Positions 10,831 to 20,249 are shown, counted from the stretch's first letter. The stretch: DNA of 64,000 bases from Saprospiraceae bacterium (GCA_016717145.1 JADKGD010000071.1:186001-250000), one strand, 5' to 3'. Numbers and translations are program-made. Notes: generated from the letters alone by a model not told the origin.

Positions 10831-11426
10831 TGTATGGGTAGTCCGTAAATAAATGTCTCAACAATATGCTCAGCTTCTACAAATGAAACCTCCAACAAAT
10901 CATTAACAAGCACAATATCAAAACTGTTTTCAAAAGTCATTTCTCTTTTTATCTTATTTATACGTTTAATCAGACTTTCCGGCGTTTCCGTATTTCGATT
11001 GATAAGCCGTTGAATAAGTGTATCAACTGATGGGGGTCTAACAAAAACAGACATACATTTATCTCCAAAAACACGTTTTATATTTTCAGCACCTTTGACA
11101 TCAATATCGAAGACCAAATGTTTTTTTTCGCCCCAAATACGGGCTACTTCTGATTTTAGAGTCCCATAAAATTGATTTTCATATACTTCTTCCCATTCAA
11201 TAAATTCTCCGGCAGTTGCTTTTGATTTAAATTCCTCAATACTCAAAAAATAATAATCTTTACCTTCAACTTCATATTCCCTTCGGGTTCTGGTGGTTGC
11301 GGAGACTGAAAAACCAAGAAAATTATATTTAGATAATAAATGTTTAACAATAGTGGTTTTACCAGCCCCTGAAGGAGCAGTAAAAATGAAAACTTTGCCA
11401 ACAAACCCATTATTGTCGCTCAACAC
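10827..11426 (-). CDS. gmk: Guanylate kinase
   Basis: A 199-residue guanylate kinase that phosphorylates GMP to GDP in the cytoplasm. The P-loop APSGAGKT lies near residues 17-24. The GMP-binding region includes SATTRTRREYEVEGKDYYFLSIEEF and FIEWEEVYENQFYGT, and the lid/adenine region RLINRNTETPESLIKRI is clear. The start is a GTG at 11426, with an in-frame TTG as next codon; no ATG is available upstream of the P-loop at a sensible distance. It sits 22 bases after yicC and overlaps apaG. The yicC-gmk order is conserved in many bacteria. Confidence 0.95.
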   Translation of the reverse strand: MLSDNNGFVGKVFIFTAPSGAGKTTIVKHLLSKYNFLGFSVSATTRTRREYEVEGKDYYFLSIEEFKSKATAGEFIEWEEVYENQFYGTLKSEVARIWGEKKHLVFDIDVKGAENIKRVFGDKCMSVFVRPPSVDTLIQRLINRNTETPESLIKRINKIKREMTFENSFDIVLVNDLLEVSFVEAEHIVETFIYGLPIQ

Positions 11427-11448
11427 TACTTTCTTAATTATGATTCAT

Positions 11449-12324
11449 TTACAGAATATTAGCCAATTGTTCTTTAAGTTTTTCAAGCTCATCTTTCATC
11501 ATTACCACAAACTGCTGTATATCTGAATCTTGAGCCTTTGCTCCTATCGTATTGATTTCTCTACCGATTTCCTGAGCTATAAATGACAGTTTTCTTCCTT
11601 TTTGATCATCTTTGTGATCCAACTCTTCCAAAAAATAAATACAGTGTTGAGAGAGACGGACTTTTTCTTCATTGATATCGAGTTTTTCGATATAATATAT
11701 GATTTCCTGCTCGTATCTATTCTGATCAACCTGTTGTTTCTGAACGAACTCTTCCATATTTTTTTTTAATCGGTCTTTAATTTTATCCAACCTTATTGAT
11801 TCAAAAGGTTCAATAGATTTAAGGTGACTATCGATTGCCTTTATTCTTTCAATGAGATCATATTTTAATACGAGGCCCTCATCTGATCTGAATTTATTAA
11901 TTGATTCAATAGCCAGGTCTACGGTTTTTAAAACCAATGCCCACTCTTCTTCATCAGCTAATTCATCATTTTGACCTATTACATTTGGAATTCTTAAAAC
12001 GGCCTGAAGTATATCACCTTCGACAATGTTTAGCTCTTCTCTAAGTAAATTGAGTTCTCGATAATACTTCCTGAACGCGTCTGCATTTATAAAGGCATTT
12101 TCTTCGTCAGAAAATCCATCAAGTGTTATGGTTAGGTCCAGTTTTCCACGTTGAAGAGCATCAATGACTTTTTTACGCAGGTCCATTTCTCTGTCTCTAA
12201 AACTATTAGGAAGTTTGCATCTTATTTCGGTCGAACGTGCGTTCAAAGATTTTATTTCTACCCTAATTATCTTGCCATTTATTTCTGTTTTGCTGTGCCC
12301 AAACCCAGTCATTGATAAAATCAT
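11449..12324 (-). CDS. yicC: YicC family endoribonuclease-like protein
   Basis: A 291-residue YicC/YloC family protein. The N-terminus ILSMTGFGHSKTEINGK is the family signature, and the C-terminus has the conserved ELDHKDDQKGRKLSFIAQEIGREINTIGAKA block. E. coli YicC is reported to be an RNase that helps turn over small RNAs; the activity here is inferred from the family. The true start is the ATG at 12324: the longer frame to 12390 adds an unrelated hydrophobic stretch and runs through the promoter element at 12344-12351. It is first in a yicC-gmk-apaG operon. Confidence 0.92.
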   Translation of the reverse strand: MILSMTGFGHSKTEINGKIIRVEIKSLNARSTEIRCKLPNSFRDREMDLRKKVIDALQRGKLDLTITLDGFSDEENAFINADAFRKYYRELNLLREELNIVEGDILQAVLRIPNVIGQNDELADEEEWALVLKTVDLAIESINKFRSDEGLVLKYDLIERIKAIDSHLKSIEPFESIRLDKIKDRLKKNMEEFVQKQQVDQNRYEQEIIYYIEKLDINEEKVRLSQHCIYFLEELDHKDDQKGRKLSFIAQEIGREINTIGAKAQDSDIQQFVVMMKDELEKLKEQLANIL

Positions 12325-12343
12325 ATTAATATTTTTGATTGGG

Positions 12344-12351
12344 CAAATATA
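12344..12351 (-). promoter_or_regulatory. Promoter -7 element of the yicC-gmk-apaG operon
   Basis: The minus strand reads TATATTTG, an exact TAnnTTTG match 20 bases upstream of the yicC ATG. The predicted leader is about 13 bases, as short as that of polA. No convincing TTG -33 element is visible. Confidence 0.5.
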
Positions 12352-12550
12352 TGAGCAAAAAGCCGATATACGTAAAAATAAAACCAACATTTAAAATAAT
12401 ATATTGTAAATGAATGACTTAAATGACTGTTTTTTTAATTTTTCTGCGAAAAAACTATAAAATAATTTTCTTAATTCTAATATTTTGCGAAATTTGCGCC
12501 ACTTTTTCAATAAGAGGTCATTTAATCATAGACAATTAAAAATCAACAAT

Positions 12551-12865
12551 ATGCGTAAAGCGGATTTAGTAAACATCATTACAGAAAAAACAGGAGTACC
12601 CAAAGTGGATGTTTTGGTAACTTTAGAAATGTTCTTTAAAGAAGTTAAAAGTTCACTATCAGGAGGAGAAAATGTATATGTAAGAGGATTTGGCTCCTTT
12701 GTTATTAAAAAAAGAGCAAAAAAAATAGGAAGACATATAAAGAAAAATAAATCTATTGAAATTCCTGAACATTTTATTCCTTCATTCAAACCAGCGAAAG
12801 TGTTTGTAGATCAGGTAAAAGCCAATGTGGATTCTTTACCCGAAGATGATGGGGATGACGATTAA
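12551..12865 (+). CDS. HU/IHF family DNA-binding protein
   Basis: A 104-residue histone-like protein. It begins MRKADLVNIITEKTGVPK and has the DNA-binding arm VYVRGFGSFVIKKRAKKIGRHIKKN followed by FIPSFKPAKVFVD. This matches the roughly 90-residue HU fold, with an acidic tail (LPEDDGDDD) typical of one Bacteroidota HU type. It compacts and bends DNA as a dimer. The ATG at 12551 is preferred over an in-frame start at 12485, which would add non-homologous residues. Ten bases separate it from the TPR gene downstream, suggesting co-transcription. Confidence 0.93.
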   Translation: MRKADLVNIITEKTGVPKVDVLVTLEMFFKEVKSSLSGGENVYVRGFGSFVIKKRAKKIGRHIKKNKSIEIPEHFIPSFKPAKVFVDQVKANVDSLPEDDGDDD

Positions 12866-12875
12866 TGATGTATAA

Positions 12876-13667
12876 ATGATGGCATGGAATAGAAAACAGA
12901 TATTGGTATTGGGAGGAGCAATTTTGCTTTTTTTAATATTATACATAGGTTTTGATAAAGTTCCACCAAAACAAAAAGATCTCGAAAAGTCGAGATTGAT
13001 GAATATTGAATCGACCGGCATATCAAACCTTGTCAGAGATGCTATGCTCAAACTGGAACCTGAAAAAAAATCTATTATTGAAGCCATTGGAATTGATATA
13101 GAGAATACTGGTTCTGACACCATTAAACGGATAGAAAGACTTAAATCTTTATCGGGCACTTGGTTTGAATATGGATTTCCGTCAATAGCCGGATCTTATG
13201 CTGAGGATATTGCTCTGCTGTCGGGAACTGAATTTGATTGGTCGATGGCAGGTACCACATATGCATTATGCGTTAAAAAAGCAGACGATCTGAAGGAAAA
13301 AGAATTTTGTTCCAAACGATCTGTTAAAGCATTTGAAAATGCTATTTCAATAGCACCTGATAGAATCGAACCAAGAATAAATTTGGCTATTTGTTATGTC
13401 GACAATCCTGCTCAGGACAATCCAATGCAGGGTATTTTAATGCTTAGGGAGTTGAATGCTAAATATCCTGACAATGTAGCTGTAATGAATCAATTGGCAA
13501 AGTTGGCTTTACAGACAAATCAAATAGATAGGGCCTTGGGAAGGCTTCAGACAGCAATAAAGCTGGAGCCTGAAAATCAAACAACGATCTGCCTTTTGGC
13601 AAAGGCCTACAAAAGCGCCGGCAACCAGGAAAAAGCGATCGAGTTTGAAAAAAAATGTGTTAATTAA
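12876..13667 (+). CDS. Membrane-anchored TPR protein
   Basis: A 263-residue protein with one N-terminal membrane segment (about residues 9-27, ILVLGGAILLFLILYIGF) and a mostly periplasmic or cytosolic helical body. At least two tetratricopeptide repeats are visible: AFENAISIAPDRIEPRINLAICY near 152-174, and a C-terminal pair ending RALGRLQTAIKLEPENQ and LAKAYKSAGNQEKAIEFEK. TPRs mediate protein-protein contacts; the partner is unknown. It lies between HU and the tiny basic-protein gene, upstream of the RNase G gene, an order I recall from other Bacteroidota. Two ATGs are adjacent at the start; the first is used. Confidence 0.85.
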   Translation: MMAWNRKQILVLGGAILLFLILYIGFDKVPPKQKDLEKSRLMNIESTGISNLVRDAMLKLEPEKKSIIEAIGIDIENTGSDTIKRIERLKSLSGTWFEYGFPSIAGSYAEDIALLSGTEFDWSMAGTTYALCVKKADDLKEKEFCSKRSVKAFENAISIAPDRIEPRINLAICYVDNPAQDNPMQGILMLRELNAKYPDNVAVMNQLAKLALQTNQIDRALGRLQTAIKLEPENQTTICLLAKAYKSAGNQEKAIEFEKKCVN

Positions 13668-13689
13668 TTTACTTTTAAAATATTAAAAT

Positions 13690-13785
13690 ATGCCTTGCGG
13701 TAAAAAAAGAAAACGTCATAAAATATCGACGCATAAGCGTAAAAAAAGATTAAGAAAAAACAGACATAAGAAGAAAAACAGATAA
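13690..13785 (+). CDS. Tiny basic AURKAIP1/COX24-type protein (31 aa)
   Basis: A 31-residue, extremely basic protein starting MPCGKKRKRHKISTHK and ending in KNRHKKKNR. About two thirds of its residues are Lys, Arg or His. This matches the short proteins annotated in Bacteroidota as AURKAIP1/COX24 domain-containing (DUF1713), a family related to a mitochondrial small-subunit ribosomal protein. A ribosome-associated role is plausible by that relation but not shown by the sequence. It lies 22 bases after the TPR gene and is followed by a strong terminator, so it is the last gene of the HU-TPR unit. Confidence 0.85.
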   Translation: MPCGKKRKRHKISTHKRKKRLRKNRHKKKNR

Positions 13786-13801
13786 GAAATGACAGGCTGT
13801 T

Positions 13802-13842
13802 ACCGAAGCGTTTTAATAATGCTTCGGTGCTTTCTTTTTATT
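13802..13842 (+). terminator. Intrinsic terminator after the tiny basic-protein gene
   Basis: A perfect 8-bp stem (ACCGAAGC with GCTTCGGT) closes an 11-base loop and is followed by a T-rich tract (TTTCTTTTTA). It separates the HU-TPR-basic-protein unit from the RNase G gene. Confidence 0.85.
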
Positions 13843-14150
13843 AAGTAGTGTGTGTGAATATTCATATCATAAGTCCCAAAAATAAGACAACAAACTAAAG
13901 AATACTGAAGATTCTCATAGATTCTTCAGATATGTATTTGTTTAATTCCACATCACATTTCCCTCCACTACTTTACAAGTTTAGAATACTGAACTGGTTA
14001 TATTATAAATTATACCAAAACTTAAGTCCTAATATCTGATAGATTTAGCATTCTGTTGGATATCCAGTTTTAATTCTATTAATGTAATTTCAAAGAAAGT
14101 AAGAAAGTAAGTTCTTTGTATCATTTTAATGAACAAGTTAAGATAACATT
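13843..14150. other. Gene-free region between terminator and RNase G gene
   Basis: About 308 bases of AT-rich DNA. I see no open frame, tRNA or stable hairpin, and no confident TAnnTTTG element. It presumably contains the RNase G promoter. Confidence 0.5.
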
Positions 14151-15699
14151 GTGGATAAAGAATTGATAATTAAATCATCCCCCACTGAAGTTGAGATAGC
14201 ATTGCTGGAAGGTTCAAAACTGGTGGAAATCCATCGTCAGAAGACCAACAACAACTCTACAGTAGGAGACATTTTTCTGGGGAGCGCTAAAAAGCTCATG
14301 CCAGGATTAAATGCTGGTTTTATGGATATTGGCCATAGGAAAGATGCATTTTTGCATTATACTGATTTAGGCCCTCAGATTAAATCCCTTATTAAATATA
14401 CGGATACGGTTATGAAGGGCATTTACAACAGCCCATTATTGGAGCATTTTGTGCTCGAACCGGACAACCCTAAAACCGGTAAGATTGATCAGGTTTTTGA
14501 TAAAAACACCAACGTTCTGGTTCAGGTTCTTAAAGAGCCAATTTCAACAAAAGGTCCTAGATTGAGTTGTGAAATAACGTTGCCCGGAAGATATGTTGTC
14601 TTAACGCCATTTACTGATATTGTTGCGGTATCCAAAAAAATTGCCTCAATAGAGGAGCGGAAAAGACTGAAAGTATTGGTTGAAAGCATTAAACCAAAAA
14701 ATTTTGGTGTTATTGTTCGAACAGCCGCCGAAGGTAAAAAGTAGCAGATCTTCACAATGACATTAGGAATTGGAAGAAAAATGGAAATCAATTTTTAATC
14801 AGCTTAAAAACACTAAAGCACCTGATATAATTCTTAGCGAAATTGATAAAACTTCAAGCATGCTTAGAGATATACTCAGTGATAATTTTAATAAAATTAT
14901 TGTTGACGATAAGGACATGTATCAAAGCTTAAGAGATTTTTTATCAACTATTGCTCCGGACAAGCTTAAAATTCTTCAGCAATATAAAGGAACAAGACCT
15001 GTTTTTGACCAGTTTGATGTTAACAGGCAAATCAAGGCATCGTTTGGAAAAACATCAACGATGAGTAGTGGTGCATATATTGTAATAGAACATACGGAAG
15101 CTATGCATGTAGTTGATGTAAATAGTGGTCCTAAAATGCAACGCAAAGAACAGGAGGAAGCTGCCCTGGCCGTAAATCTTGAAGCCGCTGAAGAAATAGC
15201 TCGTCAATTGCGACTACGTGATATTGGCGGTCTGATTATCATCGATTTTATCGACATGAGGTCATCAGAAAATAAAATTTCTCTCTTCAATAAGATGAGA
15301 GATTTTATGGAATCTGATCGTGCACAACACACGATTTTACCACTTAGTAAATTTGGACTTTTACAGATCACCAGACAACGAACCCGCCCAGAGGTAAATA
15401 TTGATACAAGAGAATTGTGTCCTGCATGCCAGGGTACAGGTAAGGTAAATCCATCTATTTTGGTCATCGATAATATTCAAAGGGATATCCAGTATATTAT
15501 AGATTCGCGTCCAAAATCAAAGATCAGACTTCAGGTAAATCAATTTATATATGCATATCTTAAAAACGGCTTACCTAACATTCAAATGAAATGGTTTGGA
15601 AAATATAAAAAATGGATAAGTTTACAAAGCGATGCAAATTTTCACTTATTTGAATACAAATTTTTTGATGAATCAGATGACGAAATCCGATTATCGTAA
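14151..15699 (+). CDS. rng: Ribonuclease G/E family endoribonuclease (two frameshifts)
   Basis: A Rne/Rng family endoribonuclease of about 516 residues, interrupted twice: one base is missing in the A run at 14736-14740 (AEGKK should continue VADLHNDIR) and one in the T run at 14770-14771 (RN should continue LEEKWK). Visible pieces are 14151-14744 and 14770-15699. The S1 RNA-binding region is near residues 37-100 (GDIFLGSAKKLMPGLNAGFMDIG). Both catalytic metal-binding aspartates are present in HVVDVNSGP and IIIDFIDM. The Zn-link motif CPAC (in ELCPACQGTG) follows. Family members process rRNA and mRNA. The start is GTG, immediately after an in-frame stop. Both breaks lie in homopolymers, so sequence error is likelier than gene loss. 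Confidence 0.88.
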
Positions 15700-15854
15700 A
15701 CCCATTATTAAAATCATAGGCTAACTTTAAATCACAGACGTGCGAAACGATGTTGGGACTTAGCCATCCGGCCCAAATAAGTATTGTTTAGGATAAAAAT
15801 CTTGAAAATACGAAATTTAGCATCTACTGAAATAAAACATGATGATGTCTATTA

Positions 15855-17303
15855 TTACTGTTTTGTAGGTGCTGTCTTAATCGGCAACGTATAAAGATAA
15901 TAGTTTTCTTTTTTATAATTCGGATTGTCAAAAGACTGCCACAACAAGAGAGAAGGGAATCTGTCATGATCTAAAGGTTTTGGGGATATCACAATGATAC
16001 CACCCACTTGTTTAAACCTTCCAAATAATCTAAGTTCGTTTTCTACAGGCAGGTATGTTTTGTCTACCCACCTGAAATAGCTGAATTCTTTGCCTTCAGG
16101 TAATTCGTAAAACTTTCTTTCTGCATAGCCAATTACAGGCGTAGCTTCAAATTTATTGATGGCTACAATTGGAACTTTAATCGGAACTTTTTCTTTGATA
16201 TAAAGTCCCGCACTTTTTGAATTGGAAAAAGGTATTTTTATATCTTCTCTAACCGCTTTAAAACTATGCACAATATTAAAACTTCCGATCAGTAATAAAA
16301 TAGCTGTTAATATTTTTTCACTTTTTATTTCAATGCCCCTAATCTCGAGCAAACAAATATAAAATACAAGGCCCATACCCCATTGCCTTATACCACCTAA
16401 AAAAAACAGGATGCTGAACGATAACATCATTATAAAAAATAATAAAAACGTCGCCAAAAGGTCACGACGATTTTTAAATATAAAATATATTCCTGACAAA
16501 CACAGCATTGATAATATCAATCCAATCCATGTCCAACCATATGTAAAAGTATCATCTGTAGACCCAATCAAATAAGTATTGGATAAATTTCCTTGAATTG
16601 CCGTTAAAATCCTATCAGTCAAATCCATTTCTTTTGCTATTGTTTTGGCAACGTGTCCCTCACTACGTGGGAATACAGAAATGATAAAAACTATCAATCC
16701 CGTTAATAATCCCCAAAAGCTTTTATTAGTAAAATCGAAGTGAGGTTTCTGTTCCTGTAATAGCATATATAAACCAAATGCTATAGCCATAAATACGCCA
16801 TATACTTCCGTTTGACATAATAAGAACAAGACCACACCTAAATGTTGTTTGTTGTAATTTTTTTTTGCAAGAAAGTATGTCGCAACAAAGGCTAGCAAAA
16901 TAACCAGAAAATAGCCTCGATTGATAAGACCATATTCGAAAAATAGAAAATAAGATAGTGAAAATAGTATTTTGACAAAGATAGGCAACCTGAATTTTAC
17001 AAAAAATACATATAAACCGGAGGCTACAGTAATGACATGTGCAGAAAGTATAATGGTAGCCGCATTGACGGATAAATTGAATACTGTAAAAATCTTTAAA
17101 TACAAATACCAGAGCGCCGGGTGACCTTCATAGTAAAGAAAAGATAATATCTCCCCAATACTCATATCCTTGGCAACAAACCAGGCTTGCCACTCATCTT
17201 TCCACAATTCATGATGGACAATTTTCAGGTATAAAATTGCAGTCACAACCCCAATCCAACTCAAATACTCTAAGTAGGGAATACGTTTTATTGGCTTTTG
17301 CAT
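15855..17303 (-). CDS. GT-C fold (ArnT/PMT-like) membrane glycosyltransferase
   Basis: A 482-residue integral membrane protein with about ten hydrophobic segments. The first extracytoplasmic loop carries the pattern ELWKDEWQAWFVAKDMS followed by YEGHPALWYLYLKIF, typical of GT39/GT83-like transferases that use lipid-linked sugars; the acidic D/E pair is the likely catalytic site. The C-terminal 100 residues form a soluble domain (YAERKFYELPEGKEFSYFRW). It would transfer a sugar to lipid, glycan or protein on the outer face of the inner membrane; the acceptor is unknown. It starts four bases after the stop of the gldH-like gene on the same strand, so the two form an operon. Confidence 0.75.
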   Translation of the reverse strand: MQKPIKRIPYLEYLSWIGVVTAILYLKIVHHELWKDEWQAWFVAKDMSIGEILSFLYYEGHPALWYLYLKIFTVFNLSVNAATIILSAHVITVASGLYVFFVKFRLPIFVKILFSLSYFLFFEYGLINRGYFLVILLAFVATYFLAKKNYNKQHLGVVLFLLCQTEVYGVFMAIAFGLYMLLQEQKPHFDFTNKSFWGLLTGLIVFIISVFPRSEGHVAKTIAKEMDLTDRILTAIQGNLSNTYLIGSTDDTFTYGWTWIGLILSMLCLSGIYFIFKNRRDLLATFLLFFIMMLSFSILFFLGGIRQWGMGLVFYICLLEIRGIEIKSEKILTAILLLIGSFNIVHSFKAVREDIKIPFSNSKSAGLYIKEKVPIKVPIVAINKFEATPVIGYAERKFYELPEGKEFSYFRWVDKTYLPVENELRLFGRFKQVGGIIVISPKPLDHDRFPSLLLWQSFDNPNYKKENYYLYTLPIKTAPTKQ

Positions 17304-17307
17304 ATTT

Positions 17308-17787
17308 TCACTTTAGAGATTCAACCACTTTTAATTCCATAGAAACTAACCCTTCAAGACTATCTTTACGGGAGTATTGTGTAAAACAAAGGGTATATTT
17401 TCCAATATTTTCAAAAAATGCTTTTGTTGACATTTCTATTTCAACAGTACACAGATCTCCACTACAGTTTCCCTGCCATGTTCCATCAGAATTAGCCAAT
17501 TGCAGTGAGACAGGATTTGTTGTCTTTTTACCAGTCGGAAAGATGGTGGTAACATTTACGTACATGTTTTCATAATCATATTCAGCGGTATGTACCAAGC
17601 ACAATCTTAAATCATACGGACTTGAGCGGTTAGATATTTGATATTCAAAACATATTTCTTCATTATATTTCCATTTTAGTGGAATATTGACTTTGTGGCT
17701 ATAAATAACTTTTGGTCCACATGACGTAACTATAAACACAATAATAAATGATAAAATTTGATATTTCAAGACTATGATTTTTTTCAA
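17308..17787 (-). CDS. gldH: Gliding motility lipoprotein GldH-like
   Basis: A 159-residue lipoprotein with a signal sequence and lipobox (VTSC, Cys 23). The mature part follows the GldH pattern: IPLKWKYNEEICFEYQISN, then YDLRLCLVHTAEYDYENMYV, a DGTWQGNCSGDL loop and a final strand pair with a charged tail. GldH is needed for gliding and type IX secretion function in Flavobacterium; its exact role is unclear. The T9SS cargo at 4310-8624 fits an active T9SS here. It precedes the GT-C gene by four bases. Similarity is modest, so some doubt remains. Confidence 0.68.
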   Translation of the reverse strand: MKKIIVLKYQILSFIIVFIVTSCGPKVIYSHKVNIPLKWKYNEEICFEYQISNRSSPYDLRLCLVHTAEYDYENMYVNVTTIFPTGKKTTNPVSLQLANSDGTWQGNCSGDLCTVEIEMSTKAFFENIGKYTLCFTQYSRKDSLEGLVSMELKVVESLK

Positions 17788-17829
17788 AATTATTTTTTAT
17801 TTATTAAGTAAAAATCCAGATTAGTGTTA

Positions 17830-17849
17830 CAAAATTAAACGCAAAACTA
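17830..17849 (-). promoter_or_regulatory. Promoter -7 elements of the gldH operon
   Basis: Two overlapping candidates occur on the minus strand: TAGTTTTG (17842-17849) and TAATTTTG (17830-17837), both matching TAnnTTTG. They lie about 45-60 bases upstream of the gldH start. Which one is used cannot be told from the sequence. Confidence 0.4.
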
Positions 17850-18136
17850 AATGAAATTATAAAGATTCTATTAATAAAAAGTAAGTTCAATAAATAATTG
17901 CATCTCATATTTATTTTTTGATGTAGATGCCACACATTTTGGTGTCATGATGGAAATTCATTATAATATAAACCGGATATAAAATCCTGGATTCACAAAA
18001 TTTATGAGTTTTTTATTTTAATCGATGGGAACTTTTGTCAATAAAAGTTTCCTTTTTTATTTAAAATTGATCCATCAAATATATTTTATTAATTTTACTC
18101 ATAATTTTTTATAAAGCACCTACTAAAATAGCAAAC
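17850..18136. other. Divergent intergenic region between gldH and the oxidoreductase gene
   Basis: The gap between gldH and the Gfo/Idh/MocA gene is 349 bases in all, including the gldH promoter elements. The rest is AT-rich, with no open frame and no convincing promoter for the rightward gene. Confidence 0.5.
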
Positions 18137-19498
18137 ATGAGCACATATTCCTCTCGCCGTAACTTCATCCAAAAATTATCAGCAAGTGCTATGGGAGCCG
18201 TAGTCGTCCCCAAAATGTTGATGGCATCACAAGATGAAATACAGTTGGAATGGCTGACTAGAAATCGACAATTTAGCCCCAATGATCAAATCCAAATAGG
18301 GCTTATTGGTGCGGGCGGCATGGGCGTGGCAGATGCCAATACTGCCATCACAACACCAGGTGTCAAACTCATTGCAGCTTGCGATTTATATGATGGTCGG
18401 CTTGAAGCTGCCAAAAATATATATGGTAAAGATATCTATACAACAAGAGATTATAAAGAATTACTTCAAAGAAAAGATATCGACGCAGTCATCATCGCTA
18501 CCCCTGATCACTGGCACAAAGACATCTCAGTTGTTGCAATGAATGCCGGAAAAGCGGTTTATTGCGAAAAACCGATGACTCATGATGTATCAGAAGGAAA
18601 TGCTGTGGTCGAAGCGCAAAATCGAAACAAAGTCGTCTTTCAGGTGGGAAGTCAGGGACTGAGTTCGCTCGGAAATGAAAAAGCAAAAGAATTGCTGGCT
18701 GCCGGGGCCATAGGCCAGCTTAACTATGCTGAAGGGTTCTGGGCTCGTAATTCACCGGAAGGTGCATGGCAATATAATATACCAAAAGATGCTTCAGAAA
18801 AAACTGTTGACTGGAAGACATTTTTAAACAAATCTTCCGACAGACCCTTTGATGCTAAACGATTTTTTAGGTGGAGATGTTACAAGGATTATGGCACAGG
18901 TGTTTCGGGTGACTTATTTGTTCATTTGTTTTCCAGCCTGCATTTTATCACCAACTCAAAAGGTCCGCAGAAAATCATGGCCATGGGTGGCTTGCGATAC
19001 TGGAAAGATGGTAGAGAAGTACCAGATCTTTTGATGGGTATGTTTGACTACGCTGAAACAGCTGAACATCCGGCTTTCAATCTTTCTCTAAGGGTAAATT
19101 TTATAGATGGCACGGCAGACAGCACATATCTGAGATTGGTGGGAAGTGAAGGAAGTATGAATGTAGAGTGGGATAAAGTTACCCTAAAACGCAATAAAGC
19201 TTATGCTGCCAATGATGACCCTTTGATGGCTACTAAGTTAAATAAAGAAAAGATAGAAAGCCTGCGGAAATTAATTCTTCCGCCGGACACAACTGTGTAT
19301 AAAGCAGAAGAAGGTTATAAAGGGGCACATTACGATCATTTTTCCAATTTTTTTACGGCTATCAGAAATAAATCATCGGTGGTGGAAGATGCGTTATTTG
19401 GATATAGAGCTGCAGCTCCCGCATTGCTTTGCAATGATAGTTATTATGCAGACAAGGCAGTAAAATGGGATCCAGTCAATCTTCAAGTAGTTAAATAA
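18137..19498 (+). CDS. Secreted Gfo/Idh/MocA family oxidoreductase (Tat signal)
   Basis: A 453-residue NAD(P)-type oxidoreductase with an N-terminal twin-arginine signal (SSRRNFIQKLSASAMGAVVVP), so it is folded and cofactor-loaded before export. The Rossmann motif GLIGAGGMG is near residue 55, DAVIIATPDHWH near 115-126 and the family's catalytic-lysine motif CEKPMTH near 145. The C-terminal half is the usual Gfo/Idh/MocA alpha/beta domain. Such enzymes oxidise sugars, often at C3, or interconvert keto sugars. The next gene, 10 bases on, encodes a DUF1080 lipoprotein, matching the 3-keto-glycoside cleavage pathway known from Bacteroides. The substrate is not deducible. Confidence 0.9.
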   Translation: MSTYSSRRNFIQKLSASAMGAVVVPKMLMASQDEIQLEWLTRNRQFSPNDQIQIGLIGAGGMGVADANTAITTPGVKLIAACDLYDGRLEAAKNIYGKDIYTTRDYKELLQRKDIDAVIIATPDHWHKDISVVAMNAGKAVYCEKPMTHDVSEGNAVVEAQNRNKVVFQVGSQGLSSLGNEKAKELLAAGAIGQLNYAEGFWARNSPEGAWQYNIPKDASEKTVDWKTFLNKSSDRPFDAKRFFRWRCYKDYGTGVSGDLFVHLFSSLHFITNSKGPQKIMAMGGLRYWKDGREVPDLLMGMFDYAETAEHPAFNLSLRVNFIDGTADSTYLRLVGSEGSMNVEWDKVTLKRNKAYAANDDPLMATKLNKEKIESLRKLILPPDTTVYKAEEGYKGAHYDHFSNFFTAIRNKSSVVEDALFGYRAAAPALLCNDSYYADKAVKWDPVNLQVVK

Positions 19499-19508
19499 GT
19501 TTTATAAA

Positions 19509-20249
19509 ATGAAGAATAGATCAATACTTGTCAGCTATTTATTCGTTGGGATATTTATTATAGCATGCAAACCAGGCAAAACAAATGAAAAGACTGGGAC
19601 AACTGAAGATAATTTTTTAACTGAACAGGAAGCAAAAGATGGTTGGAAGCTTCTGTTTAATGGCAAAACTCTTGATGGATGGCGCATGTACCAAAACAAA
19701 CCGGCAGATGCATGGGGTGTTAAAGATGGAGAATTGTACTGTAAAGGTAACAGTACTGACAAAAGCGACCTCAGAGCTGACATCATTTCCAAGGATCAAT
19801 TTGAAAATTACGAATTAAGCATTGATTGGAAAATATCTCCTCAAGGAAATAGTGGCATCATGTATCATGTCACTGAAGAATTTGATGCAGCATATCTAAG
19901 CGGACCTGAATATCAGCTTATAGACGATATTGGTTTTCCGGATAAACTTGAAGAGTGGCAGAAAACAGCATCAGACTATGCTATGTATAATGCAACTCCG
20001 AGACCTACAAAACCAGTCGGGGAATTTAATACGTCTAAAATAGTGGTAAATGATGCTCATCGGGAATACTGGCTAAACGGCGTGAAAGTCGTTGAGTTTG
20101 AAGCCTGGACACCAGATTGGGAACTAAAAAAAACAACAGGAAAATGGAAGAATGCTCCTGGATATGGATTGGCAAAAAAAGGTCACATTTGTTTGCAGGA
20201 TCATGGAGGCGGCGTGTGGTTTAAGAATATCAAAATAAGAGTGATTTAA
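19509..20249 (+). CDS. DUF1080 lipoprotein (3-keto-disaccharide hydrolase domain)
   Basis: A 246-residue lipoprotein with lipobox FIIAC (Cys 20). One DUF1080 (concanavalin-like beta-sandwich) domain covers about residues 45-245. It shows the family's GWKLLFNGKTLDGWR start, WGVKDGELYCKG, FENYELSIDWKISPQGNSGI, GPEYQLIDD, and the closing GHICLQDHGGGVWFKNIKIR. Members of this family cleave 3-keto-glycosides by an elimination/hydration route. Together with the Tat-exported oxidoreductase just upstream it suggests an oxidise-then-cleave step in the periplasm. The second DUF1080 domain of the window is at the C-terminus of the protein encoded at 46646-50338. Confidence 0.9.
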   Translation: MKNRSILVSYLFVGIFIIACKPGKTNEKTGTTEDNFLTEQEAKDGWKLLFNGKTLDGWRMYQNKPADAWGVKDGELYCKGNSTDKSDLRADIISKDQFENYELSIDWKISPQGNSGIMYHVTEEFDAAYLSGPEYQLIDDIGFPDKLEEWQKTASDYAMYNATPRPTKPVGEFNTSKIVVNDAHREYWLNGVKVVEFEAWTPDWELKKTTGKWKNAPGYGLAKKGHICLQDHGGGVWFKNIKIRVI

